NCBI RefSeq assembly: GCF_025137375.1 | Contig: NZ_CP073720.1 | Location: 6,906,501 to 6,970,500 of the forward strand | Direction of reading: 5' to 3' | Length of the DNA stretch: 64,000 bases | DNA from: Dactylosporangium fulvum | Lineage (GTDB): Bacteria > Actinomycetota > Actinomycetes > Mycobacteriales > Micromonosporaceae | Shown: positions 1 to 8,460 of the stretch, one piece after another | Layout: each line of letters begins with the position of its first letter | Position numbering within the stretch: the first letter of the stretch is position 1 | Translations under genes and position numbers: made by a program | The notes under the pieces: generated by a model | Database searches by the model: none | Told to the model about the DNA's origin: nothing | Seen by the model: only the letters and a program-made list of their open reading frames with translations

Positions 1-157
1 TCATCGGCACGACCACGGTTTTCGGCGCCGCCCCGAACCGGCTCACCAGCAGGGCGTCGTCGGTGAGGGTCGCGCGGTAGAAGTCGGCGTCACCCTCGCG
101 GTTGGCCCGCCAGAGGTCCCGCTCCAGCGCGAGGAGGATCGCGGAAACGTCGGTCAC
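1..157 (-). CDS. NTF2-like (SnoaL/DUF4440-type) protein, 3' end cut by the window edge
   Basis: The first 52 codons read VTDVSAILLALERDLWRANR and continue with a DADFYRATLTDDALLV segment. This is the usual opening helix and first strand of small NTF2-fold proteins of the SnoaL/DUF4440 group (alpha helix, Trp, acidic residues, then a strand carrying the D-A-LLV motif). The GTG start overlaps the stop of the upstream small gene as GTGA, so the two are probably translationally coupled. The family includes polyketide cyclases, isomerases and many proteins of unknown role, so no function is assigned. The C-terminus lies outside the window. Confidence 0.6.
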   Translation of the reverse strand, partial: MTDVSAILLALERDLWRANREGDADFYRATLTDDALLVSRFGAAPKTVVVPM

Positions 158-354
158 GACGATTCCGGGCGGTGTGCCAGAATCATGACGCCCTTGGGCA
201 GCGATGACCACCACGCGAGCCGCCACCGTGTCTCGGGCCAACCCGCGAAGATGGGCTCGCCGCGTCCGCGCACAACCGGATGAACCCATGTGCGGATCTC
301 GTCGAGGGTGGCGAACGTGGAGACGATCAGCTGGCGGTCGGTCGTGGTCGGCAT
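154..354 (-). CDS. Small hypothetical protein (66 aa)
   Basis: A 66-residue frame starting at ATG and ending in a TGA that overlaps the GTG start of the next gene. The protein begins MPTTTDRQLIVSTFATLDEI and is rich in Trp and Arg (WVHP, GWPETRWRLAWW). No signal peptide or known motif is visible. A weak AGG lies just upstream of the ATG. The four-base overlap with the following NTF2-like gene and the absence of a competing frame are the main support. I do not recognise a family. Confidence 0.45.
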   Translation of the reverse strand: MPTTTDRQLIVSTFATLDEIRTWVHPVVRGRGEPIFAGWPETRWRLAWWSSLPKGVMILAHRPESS

Positions 355-488
355 GGACCTATGCTGCGCAGCGGCGCTTACCGTTCTCTTGCGGTCGACG
401 ATCGCGTGGTGCCACGGCATGCGACGTTCCTCGCACCCGCCACCGGCGTCATCACGTGCCGGCGCATCGTGCGGCCACGTCAGCACCA

Positions 489-899
489 CTAGAGACCCCA
501 GCCGGCGGGTGGAGGCTGCGTTTCCGCGAAGGCGGGGTTGTAGTACTCGCGGAGCTCCTCGCACCGTCCGGCGTCGTCGAACCGCAAGATCAGGCAGCCG
601 GGCAGCGTGACCTGGGGATTGTCGGCCTCTGGCTTCCATTCCGGATCCACCATCGTGGCCCACCACTCCACCACCACGCGGCGCCCGTCCACGACCGGTC
701 GACCGAAACGCAGCTCCAGATCGCGCTGGGTGGCTGTCGCCTTACGCCAGTAGGCGGCGATCGCCGCGGATCCGACGTGTGGCGGTTTGGTCGGCGACGA
801 GAGGTAGACCCCGTCGGCAGTGAACAGGCTCGCCGCCGCGTCCGCGTCTTTGGTGAGCCAAGCCGTCCGGTAGCGCTCGATCCATTCGATGTGGTTCAC
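489..899 (-). CDS. SnoaL-like / NTF2-fold protein (136 aa)
   Basis: The protein begins VNHIEWIERYRTAWLTKDAD and contains LFTADGVYLSSP, a VVVEWWATM strand and a C-terminal REYYNPAFAE segment. This order is typical of the SnoaL-like subfamily of NTF2-fold proteins. The GTG at 899 is chosen because a GGGGGAG Shine-Dalgarno sequence lies just upstream and the family normally begins close to this helix; a longer in-frame start exists but would add an unsupported N-terminus. Members bind small hydrophobic ligands or act as cyclases or isomerases. The actual substrate cannot be told. The 134 bp downstream (355-488) hold no gene I can support. Confidence 0.65.
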   Translation of the reverse strand: MNHIEWIERYRTAWLTKDADAAASLFTADGVYLSSPTKPPHVGSAAIAAYWRKATATQRDLELRFGRPVVDGRRVVVEWWATMVDPEWKPEADNPQVTLPGCLILRFDDAGRCEELREYYNPAFAETQPPPAGWGL

Positions 900-1067
900 A
901 CTCTCCCCCGGTTTCCCGCTCTGGCTGTGCGAGTATGCCCTTCCGCGGCATACAAACGGCATTCACATCGGCGTCGATGAACATGATCAAGTGTTGTGGT
1001 TGGCCTCAATCGGATCCGGTGGGCAACCGGCTACGGTCACTCCGCCCGACTCCATAGTTTCGAACCT

Positions 1068-1985
1068 ATGCGACTGTTGATCGACTCGCAGCGTCGACTG
1101 CGCCTGCCCCTACGACTCACCGTTTATGTGGTGAGCGTGTTCGCCGCCGCGGCGGTGGTCACCTACGGCATCGTCGGTTCCGGGGCCACGACGCCGGTCG
1201 TGGTGCTGGCGACCGTTGCCGTGCTGGCGGTGACGGTGCTCGTCACGTACCTCTTCCGGCGGCTGCTCGACCGGCGGCCCTGGGCCGACATCGGGATGCC
1301 GGGGCCCGGGCGGCGGGAGCTGGTCGGGCTCGCCGCCGGGTTCGGGGTCGGCGTGGCGGCCATCGCCGTCTGGTTCGGCATCGAGGTGAGCGTCGGCTGG
1401 GCGCGGGTCGACGGATGGTCGTGGACCGCCCGGGGCGCGCTGCCCGCCACGATCGCCGTAGTCGTCGGTGCCGTCCTGGTGCTGTTGCGGGCCGCGGTCG
1501 AAGAAATCGCCTTCCGCGGGTACGTGTTCGCCAACCTGGTCGAGCGGATGCGGGTACCGGTCGCGGCGCTGGTCGCCAGTGGGATCTTCGCGCTGCTGCA
1601 CCTGTTCGGCGGCGTCACCTCGATCGGCTATTTCGCTGCGGGAATGATCGAGTTCGTCCTGTTCGCAGTGCTGCTCACCGCGGCACGGGTCACCACCGGC
1701 TCGCTGTGGGCGGCCATCGGCATCCACGGCGGCTGGAACTGGGCTCAGGACTACCTGTTCGGTGTCGGCACCGCGACCGAACCCGACCACGGCGACGCGC
1801 TGCTACAACTGCGGCTGACCGGACCGGGATGGGCCGTCGGCGGCACCGGGAACGTCGACGCGGGCCTGCTGAACTTCGTCGCGCTCGCCGTCGTCGCCGC
1901 CGGTGTGCTGGTGCTGGCCCGCTGGCCGGCCGCGGGCGGAGGACGCCGGACCGGTGCCGCGTGGTTGACTGGTACCCAATCATGA
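1068..1985 (+). CDS. CPBP family intramembrane glutamic endopeptidase
   Basis: Predicted polytopic membrane protein of 305 aa with the three motifs of the CPBP (CAAX protease and bacteriocin-processing, Abi) family. There is an EExxFR motif (VEEIAFRGYVF), a downstream FxxxH-type helix (FALLHLF) and a final HxxxN-type motif (GIHGGWNWAQD). The family contains eukaryotic Rce1 and bacterial proteases linked to processing of small peptides or anti-sigma factors; many actinobacterial members have no known substrate. The start is the ATG at 1068, in front of the cytoplasmic MRLLIDSQRR segment; a longer upstream extension is not protein-like. The stop overlaps the start of the sensor kinase by ATGA, so it probably belongs to the same transcript. 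Confidence 0.82.
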   Translation: MRLLIDSQRRLRLPLRLTVYVVSVFAAAAVVTYGIVGSGATTPVVVLATVAVLAVTVLVTYLFRRLLDRRPWADIGMPGPGRRELVGLAAGFGVGVAAIAVWFGIEVSVGWARVDGWSWTARGALPATIAVVVGAVLVLLRAAVEEIAFRGYVFANLVERMRVPVAALVASGIFALLHLFGGVTSIGYFAAGMIEFVLFAVLLTAARVTTGSLWAAIGIHGGWNWAQDYLFGVGTATEPDHGDALLQLRLTGPGWAVGGTGNVDAGLLNFVALAVVAAGVLVLARWPAAGGGRRTGAAWLTGTQS

Positions 1986-3283
1986 CGGCACCGATGAGCA
2001 CCCCGCCCACCACCGGATCCCGGCTGGCCGGGGTGGTGCTGGCGCCCGTGCGGGCCGACACGTGGCGGTACAGCGGACATCTCCTGCTGGGCGCTCCCGT
2101 CGGTGCGCTCGTGGTCGGCTACGTCGGCCTCACCGGCTACGCGGCGATTGCCGGGCTCACGGTCGTGGGCCTCGCCGTGCTGGCCGCGTTCGTGCGCGGC
2201 ACCCGGCTCGCCGCGCGGGTCGAGCGGTGGCGGGCTCGGGTGCTGCTCCGGCTCGATCTCGCCGAGCCGGCCGCGGTGCGCCGGCGGTCGGCCGGCGTCG
2301 TCGGCTGGGTCCGTGACGGGCTCACCGACGTCACCGGCTGGCGGCTGCTGGCGTTCCTGCTACCCACAGGGCCCCTGGCGATCGCGATGGCGTATGCGAC
2401 CGTCCTCGTCTGGGCGCTGCCGGCCGCCGCGGCCACCTACCCGGTGTGGTACCGGTACACCCCGGACGGCTGGGACGGGCTCGAGGTCGCCGGGATGCGG
2501 TGGCGTCCGGACACGGGGCCGCAGTCACTGCTCATCGGCCTGGCGGGGCTCGCGGGTCTGGTCGCCGCGGCCTGGATCGTGCGTGCCTTGGCCGCCGTCG
2601 ACCGGCTCCGGCTGCGGTGGATGCTGCGACCGGCCGCGGGTCCCGACCTGGCGCAGGTGCTGGAACGCCGCCGCGACCAGGCGGTCGAACAGGCCGGGGC
2701 GCACCTGCGGCGCATCGAGCGGGATCTCCATGACGGCGCCCAGGTGCAGATGGTGGCCGTGGCCATGGAGCTGGGACAGGCCCGGCAGGCGCTCGAAGGC
2801 GGCGGTGACCCGCAGGCGGTGGCCCGTCACGTCGCCGTCGCGCACGAGCAGGCCAAGCAGGCGCTGGCGGAGCTGCGGGACCTCGCCCGCGGCATCTACC
2901 CGGCGGTGCTGACCGACCTCGGGCTCGACGGCGCGCTGCCGCTGCTCGTCTCGCGTTGTCCGATCCCCGTCGCGCTGGACCTCGACGTCGCGCAGCGCCC
3001 GTCGGCCGCGCTGGAGTCCACGACGTACTTCTGCGTCGGCGAGCTGCTCGCCAACGCGGTCAAGCACAGCGGCGCCGGGCGCATCCACGTCGTCGTGGCC
3101 CGGCACGCGGCGGTGTTGCGCGTGCAGGTGCGCGACGACGGCGCGGGCGGTGCGACGATCACGGCCGGCGGCGGGCTGGCGGGGCTCGTCGACCGGGCCG
3201 AGAGCCTCGGCGGCCGGCTCACCCTCGACAGCCCGGCCGGCGGGCCGACGACCGTCACCGTGGAGCTGCCGTGCGCATCGTGA
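1982..3283 (+). CDS. Sensor histidine kinase, NarL/DesK class
   Basis: A 433-aa membrane sensor kinase. The first half has several hydrophobic segments separated by an extracytoplasmic stretch, resembling the sensor region common in actinobacterial two-component systems. The HisKA_3 dimerisation helix carries the phospho-acceptor His near residue 250 in ERDLHDGAQ. The ATPase domain shows an N box (ELLANAVKHSG) and a G box (DDGAGG, then GGGLAGLVDRAESLGG). The ATG at 1982 overlaps the stop of the CPBP protease gene, and a second in-frame ATG occurs four codons later. The response regulator gene starts inside its last codons, the normal arrangement of a cognate pair. The signal is unknown; the neighbouring protease gene may be involved in signal processing, which is an inference. 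Confidence 0.88.
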   Translation: MTAPMSTPPTTGSRLAGVVLAPVRADTWRYSGHLLLGAPVGALVVGYVGLTGYAAIAGLTVVGLAVLAAFVRGTRLAARVERWRARVLLRLDLAEPAAVRRRSAGVVGWVRDGLTDVTGWRLLAFLLPTGPLAIAMAYATVLVWALPAAAATYPVWYRYTPDGWDGLEVAGMRWRPDTGPQSLLIGLAGLAGLVAAAWIVRALAAVDRLRLRWMLRPAAGPDLAQVLERRRDQAVEQAGAHLRRIERDLHDGAQVQMVAVAMELGQARQALEGGGDPQAVARHVAVAHEQAKQALAELRDLARGIYPAVLTDLGLDGALPLLVSRCPIPVALDLDVAQRPSAALESTTYFCVGELLANAVKHSGAGRIHVVVARHAAVLRVQVRDDGAGGATITAGGGLAGLVDRAESLGGRLTLDSPAGGPTTVTVELPCAS

Positions 3284-3915
3284 TCGCGGAGGACGCCGCG
3301 CTGCTGCGCGACGGGCTGCGGCGGCTGCTGACCGACTCGGGCCACGACGTCGTGGCCGCCGTCGACACCGCCGATGCCCTGCTCGACGCGGTCGCCGCGC
3401 ACCACCCCGACCTCGCCGTCGTGGACATCCGGATGCCGCCGACGTTCACCGACGAGGGCCTGCGGGCCGCCGTCGCGGTCCGGGCGTCGCGGCCGGGGAC
3501 CGGGATCCTGCTGCTTTCGCAGTATGTCGTCGAGCGGTACACCGCCGACCTGCTCGCCGACGCCGGCGGTGGGATCGGCTACCTGCTCAAGGACCGGGTG
3601 GCCGACATCGGCGACTTCCTTGACGCAGTCGGGCGAGTCGGCGCCGGCGGCACGGTCCTCGACCCCGAGGTGGTCCGGCAGCTGCTCGGTCGCAGCCGCC
3701 GGGCCGATCGCCTGGCCGGCCTGACCGGGCGAGAACGGGACGTGCTCGCCGGGATGGCCGAAGGCCGGTCCAACGAGTCCATCGCCGGTGTGCTGCACCT
3801 GTCCGAAAGTTCCGTGGAGAAGTACGTCGCGTCGATCTTCACCAAGCTCGAGCTCACCACCGACCGCGACACCAACCGCCGCGTCCTGGCCGTCGTCACC
3901 TACCTACGGTCCTGA
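3271..3915 (+). CDS. Response regulator, NarL/LuxR family
   Basis: A 214-aa two-domain regulator. The receiver domain begins VRIVIAEDAALLRDG with the acidic pocket and has the phosphorylated Asp at residue 52 (VVDIRMPP). The C-terminal LuxR-type helix-turn-helix reads LTGRERDVLAGMAEGRSNES, followed by the recognition helix SSVEKYVASIF. The GTG at 3271 lies inside the 3' end of the kinase gene, a 13-bp overlap, so kinase and regulator are co-translated. Targets cannot be inferred from this window; autoregulation of the protease/kinase/regulator unit is plausible. Only 19 bp separate it from the convergent TrmB-type gene. Confidence 0.9.
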   Translation: MRIVIAEDAALLRDGLRRLLTDSGHDVVAAVDTADALLDAVAAHHPDLAVVDIRMPPTFTDEGLRAAVAVRASRPGTGILLLSQYVVERYTADLLADAGGGIGYLLKDRVADIGDFLDAVGRVGAGGTVLDPEVVRQLLGRSRRADRLAGLTGRERDVLAGMAEGRSNESIAGVLHLSESSVEKYVASIFTKLELTTDRDTNRRVLAVVTYLRS

Positions 3916-3934
3916 ACCCGGTCGGGTGATCGGA

Positions 3935-4834
3935 TCACGCGGTGCGCCTGTTCGGGCCGCTCTCCTTCTTGGCACGCATCGGCTTGAGGTGCGGGTTGAC
4001 CATGCCTTCGAGTCCGGGACCGTACATCGCGATGAGTTCTTCGCTGAAGTCACCGAACGTGCGCTGTACGTACATGTCGTGGCGGATGAAGCCCTTGACC
4101 AGCGCAGGAAGCAGGTTGTCGTTCTCCGCCCAGATGGCCTGCCAGTCCTCACCGTCACGAGCGAGGGCCCACAGGGCGTGCTCGTTGTCGGCGGCGAGCG
4201 CCAGGTGGCGGGCCTGGTGGTGCGGATAGACGATCTTGTCGGTGCTGCTGTGCCTGACCACAAAACCGTTGCTCAACTCGAACGGCGGTTCACCGAAGCA
4301 GAGGATGTCGATGCGCACACCGCGGTCGTCCGCGGCATGGACGGTGGACTTCAGTTGCGCGAGATGCTCGGTGTGGCCGGAGACGTGCAGGCGCTCCCGG
4401 GCGTCTCCGATGAACGACTCGGCGGTCTCCTTGATCGATTCCCACGAGTCCGCCTCCCAGTAGGGGCGCACCGAGCGCGCTTCGGACGAGGTGGCCCGCA
4501 GGCGGGAGACCTCGAGCTCGGCGGTGGCAATGCGGTGCTGGAACGCCGCCCGCATCTGGGCGAGCAGCCGCTGGGGAGGCACGGCCACGAAGCGGGCCGG
4601 CTTGTCGTCGACCTGGACGATGGCGCCGCGCTCGACGAGGCGTCCGAGCGTTTCGTACACTTTGGGCTGAGGTACCTGCGTCTCCTTCGAGACCCAGTAG
4701 CCTGTCTGCGGTGGCTGCCCGACGAGGCCGGCGTAGGTGCGGCCCTCGTACTGGGAAAATCCAAGATCAACCAGGCTCGCGACGAGCTTCGCCGTGGACT
4801 TGCCACCGTCTGGAACCGAATTCGCCTTTGCCAT
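3935..4834 (-). CDS. TrmB-family transcriptional regulator
   Basis: A 299-aa protein. Residues about 15-75 form a winged helix typical of TrmB (LVDLGFSQYEGRTYAGLV, then QPKVYETLGRLVERGAIVQV), a short coiled region follows (90-115), and residues 150 on resemble the phospholipase-D-like sensor domain of TrmB-type regulators. The ATG at 4834 has an upstream GGAGAG...AGGG ribosome site; longer starts run into the promoter region. TrmB proteins usually respond to sugars or related ligands in archaea, but bacterial members are less studied. It is divergent from the dehydrogenase gene at 5025 with an operator-like repeat between them. The same repeat recurs at other promoters up to 25.7 kb, so this is the best candidate for the controller of the locus. 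Confidence 0.8.
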   Translation of the reverse strand: MAKANSVPDGGKSTAKLVASLVDLGFSQYEGRTYAGLVGQPPQTGYWVSKETQVPQPKVYETLGRLVERGAIVQVDDKPARFVAVPPQRLLAQMRAAFQHRIATAELEVSRLRATSSEARSVRPYWEADSWESIKETAESFIGDARERLHVSGHTEHLAQLKSTVHAADDRGVRIDILCFGEPPFELSNGFVVRHSSTDKIVYPHHQARHLALAADNEHALWALARDGEDWQAIWAENDNLLPALVKGFIRHDMYVQRTFGDFSEELIAMYGPGLEGMVNPHLKPMRAKKESGPNRRTA

Positions 4835-4966
4835 TGGCCCTATCTCTCCGTGTTCGCTTGGGTCGAACGAGTTCGGCACGCCGTGCTGTCGCGCGGGTCG
4901 GCCCGCCCTGTGTGACCCACCGCCGGCGACAGGCATGAGCAGAGTATCAGCATCATTCCCATTGTC

Positions 4967-4993
4967 CGTAGTTACCAATCTAAGGTAGTAAAG
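4967..4993. promoter_or_regulatory. Operator-like site between the TrmB regulator and the dehydrogenase (site D)
   Basis: Read on the minus strand, the core is TACTACCTTAGATTGGTAAC. It shares the TAnTACCT..GAT..GGTA pattern with sites near 15.9 kb and 25.3-25.7 kb. On the plus strand a TTGTCC (4962-4967) and a TAGTAA (4986-4991) are 18 bp apart and could serve as -35/-10 elements for the dehydrogenase gene, so the site would lie in the promoter spacer. It is also well placed for autoregulation of the TrmB-type gene. Confidence 0.5.
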
Positions 4994-5024
4994 AACCTTG
5001 GACAAACACGCGAGGCTGGGGAAT

Positions 5025-6137
5025 GTGCTGAATCTTGCTCAAGATCGCGAGCCCGGCCCGACCTACTCGTGGCGGGGCGATGCTCTAGGACCTACCGTGG
5101 TCGTTGGCACGGGCGTGGCGACAGACGCGGCCCGCGGCTTCCTGCGCGACGACGGCCGACTCCGCCCGGCGCTCCTGACCTCACCGTCCGCACATCACGA
5201 CGGGCGGCTGCGCCGGCTGGCCGACGCGCTCGCAATACCTGACGAACGTGTGTTCGACTTCCTCACCGGCCACGCTCGCAGCTCGGACGTGACACGCATT
5301 ACCCGCGAACTGGCCGGGACCGGAGTGGACGCGATCATCGCGTTGGGCGGTGGCACGGTGAGCGACACGGCGAAGAACGTGGTAGCCGCCCTGCTCGGCG
5401 ACCAGCCTGCCGCCGAGGCCGTGCCCATCGTCGCCCTGCCCACGACGTTGTCGGCGGCGGAACTCACGGCCGCGGCAGGGAGCATCGATGCGGCGGGCCA
5501 CAAGCGCGTCGTCTGGGCTGAGCACCTCGCGGCCAGGATCGCCATCTACGAGACAGACTTTCTCGCGACCACTCCGCCCGCGGTGCTGTTCGGCACCGTG
5601 TTCAACGCGATGGCGCACTGCCTCGAGGGTCTCTATTCCCCCTCGCGTACCCCGATCACCGATGCGCTGGCCAGCAGCGGCCTACGAATGCTCCGCGGCC
5701 GGACCATCGGTTCGACCGCGGAGCAACTGCGCCGCCTCGCCACCGGCGCCGTCCTCGCCGGGCTGGTTGTGACCAGGGCCAAGAGTGGTCTGGAGCATGC
5801 CGTCTGCCACGCCCTCGGCGCCGTGGCCGGCGTCAACCATGGCGCCGCCCACGCCGTCATGCTCGCCCGGACGGTCCGCTTCAACACCACGGACTGGCCG
5901 GGACTAACCGGCTATCTGGCCGCCGCGGGAGACTCGAGCATCGAGGCGCTGACGGCGGAGCTCGACGCGATCCGGACGTCGTACCACCTGCCCGAGCGAC
6001 TTCGCGATCTTGGCGTGCCGGCGGACAGGCTCACGGACATCGCGACAGCTACGATGCGTGAACGGGGGTACGTCGAGAACGTCCGCACCGACGTTTCCGA
6101 GAGACAGCTCGTCGAACTCCTGCGGACCTGCTGGTGA
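5025..6137 (+). CDS. Iron-containing alcohol dehydrogenase, maleylacetate reductase-like
   Basis: About 370 aa with the fold of group III (metal-dependent) alcohol dehydrogenases. The NAD-binding motif is ALGGGTVSDTAK, followed by PIVALPTTLSAAE. Metal-binding regions are FNAMAHCLEGLYS and the His-rich stretch GLEHAVCHALGAVAGVNHG. The pattern of the central helices fits the maleylacetate reductase branch, which reduces 2-maleylacetate to 3-oxoadipate in aromatic catabolism, but other branch members act on different oxo-acids. The GTG at 5025 is preceded by GGGGA; a TTG at 4998 would add nine residues and would sit at the predicted transcription start. Its position divergent from the TrmB gene, with a shared operator, places it in the same degradative regulon. 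Confidence 0.75.
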   Translation: MLNLAQDREPGPTYSWRGDALGPTVVVGTGVATDAARGFLRDDGRLRPALLTSPSAHHDGRLRRLADALAIPDERVFDFLTGHARSSDVTRITRELAGTGVDAIIALGGGTVSDTAKNVVAALLGDQPAAEAVPIVALPTTLSAAELTAAAGSIDAAGHKRVVWAEHLAARIAIYETDFLATTPPAVLFGTVFNAMAHCLEGLYSPSRTPITDALASSGLRMLRGRTIGSTAEQLRRLATGAVLAGLVVTRAKSGLEHAVCHALGAVAGVNHGAAHAVMLARTVRFNTTDWPGLTGYLAAAGDSSIEALTAELDAIRTSYHLPERLRDLGVPADRLTDIATATMRERGYVENVRTDVSERQLVELLRTCW

Positions 6138-6144
6138 TCTTCGC

Positions 6145-7317
6145 TCACCCACCGGCGCGCCGCGCCCGCACCTCGTCCCGGATCTCCGCGTCGTGGGCGC
6201 CGAGCTGCGGCCCGCTCCTCAGCGGCGGCACGAGTCCGTCGAGCTGAAACGGCATCGCCACCGTAACGGTGCCATCGTCGAGCGTCGACAGGTAGTGGTT
6301 CTCGCGGATGTTGTCGTCCCGCAGCACGTCCTCGATCGTGTTGACGGGTGAACACCACAGCTTCTCGGCGCGCAGCTTCGCCAGCCACTCGTCGCGCGGC
6401 CGCTGGGCGAAGAACCCGTCAAAAAACTCGCGCATCCTCCCCGCGTGCGTGACCGCGTCCGCGTAGCTGTCCACTCCGTCCGGGAGGGACTCCGCCGCAA
6501 GGCCCACGGCGCGCAGGAAAGGCTCCCAGTCCCGCGGGGTCACAACAGCGATTGCGATCCATTTGCCGTCACCACACCTGTACTGGTTCAGCACGGGACT
6601 ACGCGGATCCTTCTGCGGCTTGCCGGTCACGACGGCACCGGCGGTGTTGGCCGCCGACCCCACCAGCTGCATCTGGGCCCACAGCGAGGTCATCACCAGG
6701 GAACTGCGGACCGTCTGACCTTCCCCGGTGCGCTGCCGGTCGAGCAGCGCCGCCAAAATGCCGAAAGCCACCATGGTCCCGGTCATGACGTCGTTGGTCG
6801 CACCAGGCGGAGCGAAGGGGGTGTCCGCTTCGCCCGACATCGTGAAGAGCATGCCGGAGTAGGCCATCCCGGTCATGTCCTGGACCGGCTGATCGGCGAG
6901 CGGGCCCCGGTGGCCGAAGCCACCCGAATGCGCGAAAACGATGCTCGGGTTGATGGCCCGGATCGACTCCTCGTCGACGCCCAGCTTGCGGACGGCTCGG
7001 GTGGTGAGGTTCGTCAGGAACACGTCCGCGGTGCGGACAAGGTCCTCAAGCACACCACGATCCTCGTCACTACTCAGATCGATCACAATCGACCTCTTGT
7101 TGCGGTTGCTGACGTCGTAGGTGACCGAGACCACCCGGTCACCGGCGGCCTCACCTGCCGTAGGTGCCCGGTGCACGCGCGTCGGGTCTCCCGCGGGAGA
7201 CTCAATCTTGATCACGTCTGCTCCCAGGTCGGCCAGCAACATCCCCCCGATCGGCCCAGACAGCCACACGGTCAGCTCCACCACCCGGATGCCCTCGAGC
7301 GGGCGCCGTCCCACCAT
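6145..7317 (-). CDS. Family III CoA-transferase (CaiB/BaiF)
   Basis: A 390-aa protein starting MVGRRPLEGIRVVELTVWLS, the family III CoA-transferase opening, followed by LLADLGADVIKIESP. The catalytic Asp, which forms the aspartyl-CoA anhydride in the family, is probably residue 147 in VQDMTGMAYSG. The C-terminal CSPVNTIEDVL segment is also typical. These enzymes move CoA from a donor thioester to an organic acid. The ATG at 7317 has AGGG upstream. It lies 74 bp downstream of the enoyl-CoA hydratase gene on the same strand and is probably co-transcribed with it. The first of three such transferases in this locus; the acid it activates is unknown. Confidence 0.85.
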   Translation of the reverse strand: MVGRRPLEGIRVVELTVWLSGPIGGMLLADLGADVIKIESPAGDPTRVHRAPTAGEAAGDRVVSVTYDVSNRNKRSIVIDLSSDEDRGVLEDLVRTADVFLTNLTTRAVRKLGVDEESIRAINPSIVFAHSGGFGHRGPLADQPVQDMTGMAYSGMLFTMSGEADTPFAPPGATNDVMTGTMVAFGILAALLDRQRTGEGQTVRSSLVMTSLWAQMQLVGSAANTAGAVVTGKPQKDPRSPVLNQYRCGDGKWIAIAVVTPRDWEPFLRAVGLAAESLPDGVDSYADAVTHAGRMREFFDGFFAQRPRDEWLAKLRAEKLWCSPVNTIEDVLRDDNIRENHYLSTLDDGTVTVAMPFQLDGLVPPLRSGPQLGAHDAEIRDEVRARRAGG

Positions 7318-7391
7318 GATCCTCCCTTGTCCCGTGCACGTCGGTCCTCGCGCGGTCCGACGCGGTCCAGCAACCACACCCGCCGTTCACA

Positions 7392-8165
7392 TCACGTGCG
7401 GTATTCGGCGCTCCACGCCGGCTTGCGCTTCGCGAGGAACGCCGCGCGCCCCTCCCGGCCGTCCTCGGACTCCGACGCCGCGCGGGCGACGTCGAGCAGT
7501 GTCCTCAGCACGCGCAGCACCTCGTCGTTCGTCAACGGCAGCCGGCTGCCTCGAACAAGGCCCTTCGTCGCGGCGAGAGCCGTCGGAGCCGCCTGAAGGA
7601 GATGGCCGCAGAATCGCGCCACGGTCGCGGCCACGCCGTCCGGCTGGACGACCTCGGTGACCAGTCCCGCCTCGCGCGCCACCTCGGCGCCGAAGGACTC
7701 CCCCGTCAGAAAGTAGCGCGACGCTGTGCGCGCCGGCATGCGGTGCAGCACCGGGGCCGAGACGATCGCGGGAACCACGCCGAGCTTGACCTCAGGAAAG
7801 GCGAAGTGCGCCGCCGAAGTCGCGACGACAACGTCGGCGGCGGCCACGATGCCGACTGCCCCGCCGCGGACCGCCCCCTCGACGCAGACGATGGTCGGCT
7901 GTGGCAACGTCCAGAACGAGGCGAGGAGCGGCGGGAGCATCTCCATCACCACACCGGACTTGTCCTTCAGGTCCATGCCCGCGGAGAAGACCGGCCCCTC
8001 ATGCCTGAGCACCAGGACACGGCAGGTGGTGCTCAGCCTGACCTCGTCGAGGATGCGTCCGAGGCCGCTGAGCATCTCGACGGACAACGCGTTACGGGTC
8101 TGCGGCGAGTTCAAGGTGACAGTCAGGACACCCTGGCGCTCGACGGCCTCGACGACGTCGCTCAC
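7392..8165 (-). CDS. Enoyl-CoA hydratase/isomerase family protein
   Basis: A crotonase-fold protein of about 257 aa. It has the ERQGVLTVTLNSPQTRNALS opening, the first oxyanion-hole segment GPVFSAGMDLKD and the second in EGAVRGGAVGIVAAADVVVA. FAFPEVKLGVVPA contains the Glu usual in the active-site helix, and the C-terminus is FLAKRKPAWSAEYRT. The start is uncertain: GTG 8165 fits family length, ATG 8183 adds six residues, and TTG 8261 has the best ribosome site (AGGAG). It heads a minus-strand unit with the CoA-transferase at 6145, and an operator-like site lies about 190 bp upstream. The likely role is hydration or ring-hydrolysis of a CoA-thioester intermediate. Confidence 0.8.
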   Translation of the reverse strand: MSDVVEAVERQGVLTVTLNSPQTRNALSVEMLSGLGRILDEVRLSTTCRVLVLRHEGPVFSAGMDLKDKSGVVMEMLPPLLASFWTLPQPTIVCVEGAVRGGAVGIVAAADVVVATSAAHFAFPEVKLGVVPAIVSAPVLHRMPARTASRYFLTGESFGAEVAREAGLVTEVVQPDGVAATVARFCGHLLQAAPTALAATKGLVRGSRLPLTNDEVLRVLRTLLDVARAASESEDGREGRAAFLAKRKPAWSAEYRT

Positions 8166-8351
8166 GGCGTACTGTCGGCGCATGCCGAGGCGGGCAGGAC
8201 CGGCAGTGTGGCCGCCGCGGCAACGGACAACCCTCTCCGGCGCGGTCTCCGGCCCTTCCAACCACTCCTAGCCCACATAGCGGGTGCCTTTCTCTGCTCC
8301 TCCACCGGCGCCGACCCGGCCGACGTAGCCGCATCGGCGCCAATGATCCCA

Positions 8352-8375
8352 GTTACTCGTCGGACAGGTAGTGAT
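8352..8375. promoter_or_regulatory. Weak operator-like site upstream of the hydratase/CoA-transferase unit (site E)
   Basis: On the minus strand the segment contains ACTACCT and GTAACT half-sites nine bases apart. Site D has the same half-sites seven bases apart. It is the least certain member of the set because the spacing differs and no clear -10/-35 pair can be read around it. Otherwise the stretch 8184-8460 holds nothing I can support except the alternative upstream starts of the hydratase gene. Confidence 0.3.
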
Positions 8376-8460
8376 CGGGGCGGCAGCCCAACCGGCGCGG
8401 CGCGCCCATCGTCCGCACCGCGATCACGAGATCGGGTCGCCGCGCACGCCGGGCCCGACC

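Noticed and set aside
3918..3934. Small palindrome GTGATCGGATCAC region between the response regulator and TrmB gene as terminator
   Set aside because: Only about five base pairs; too weak to call.
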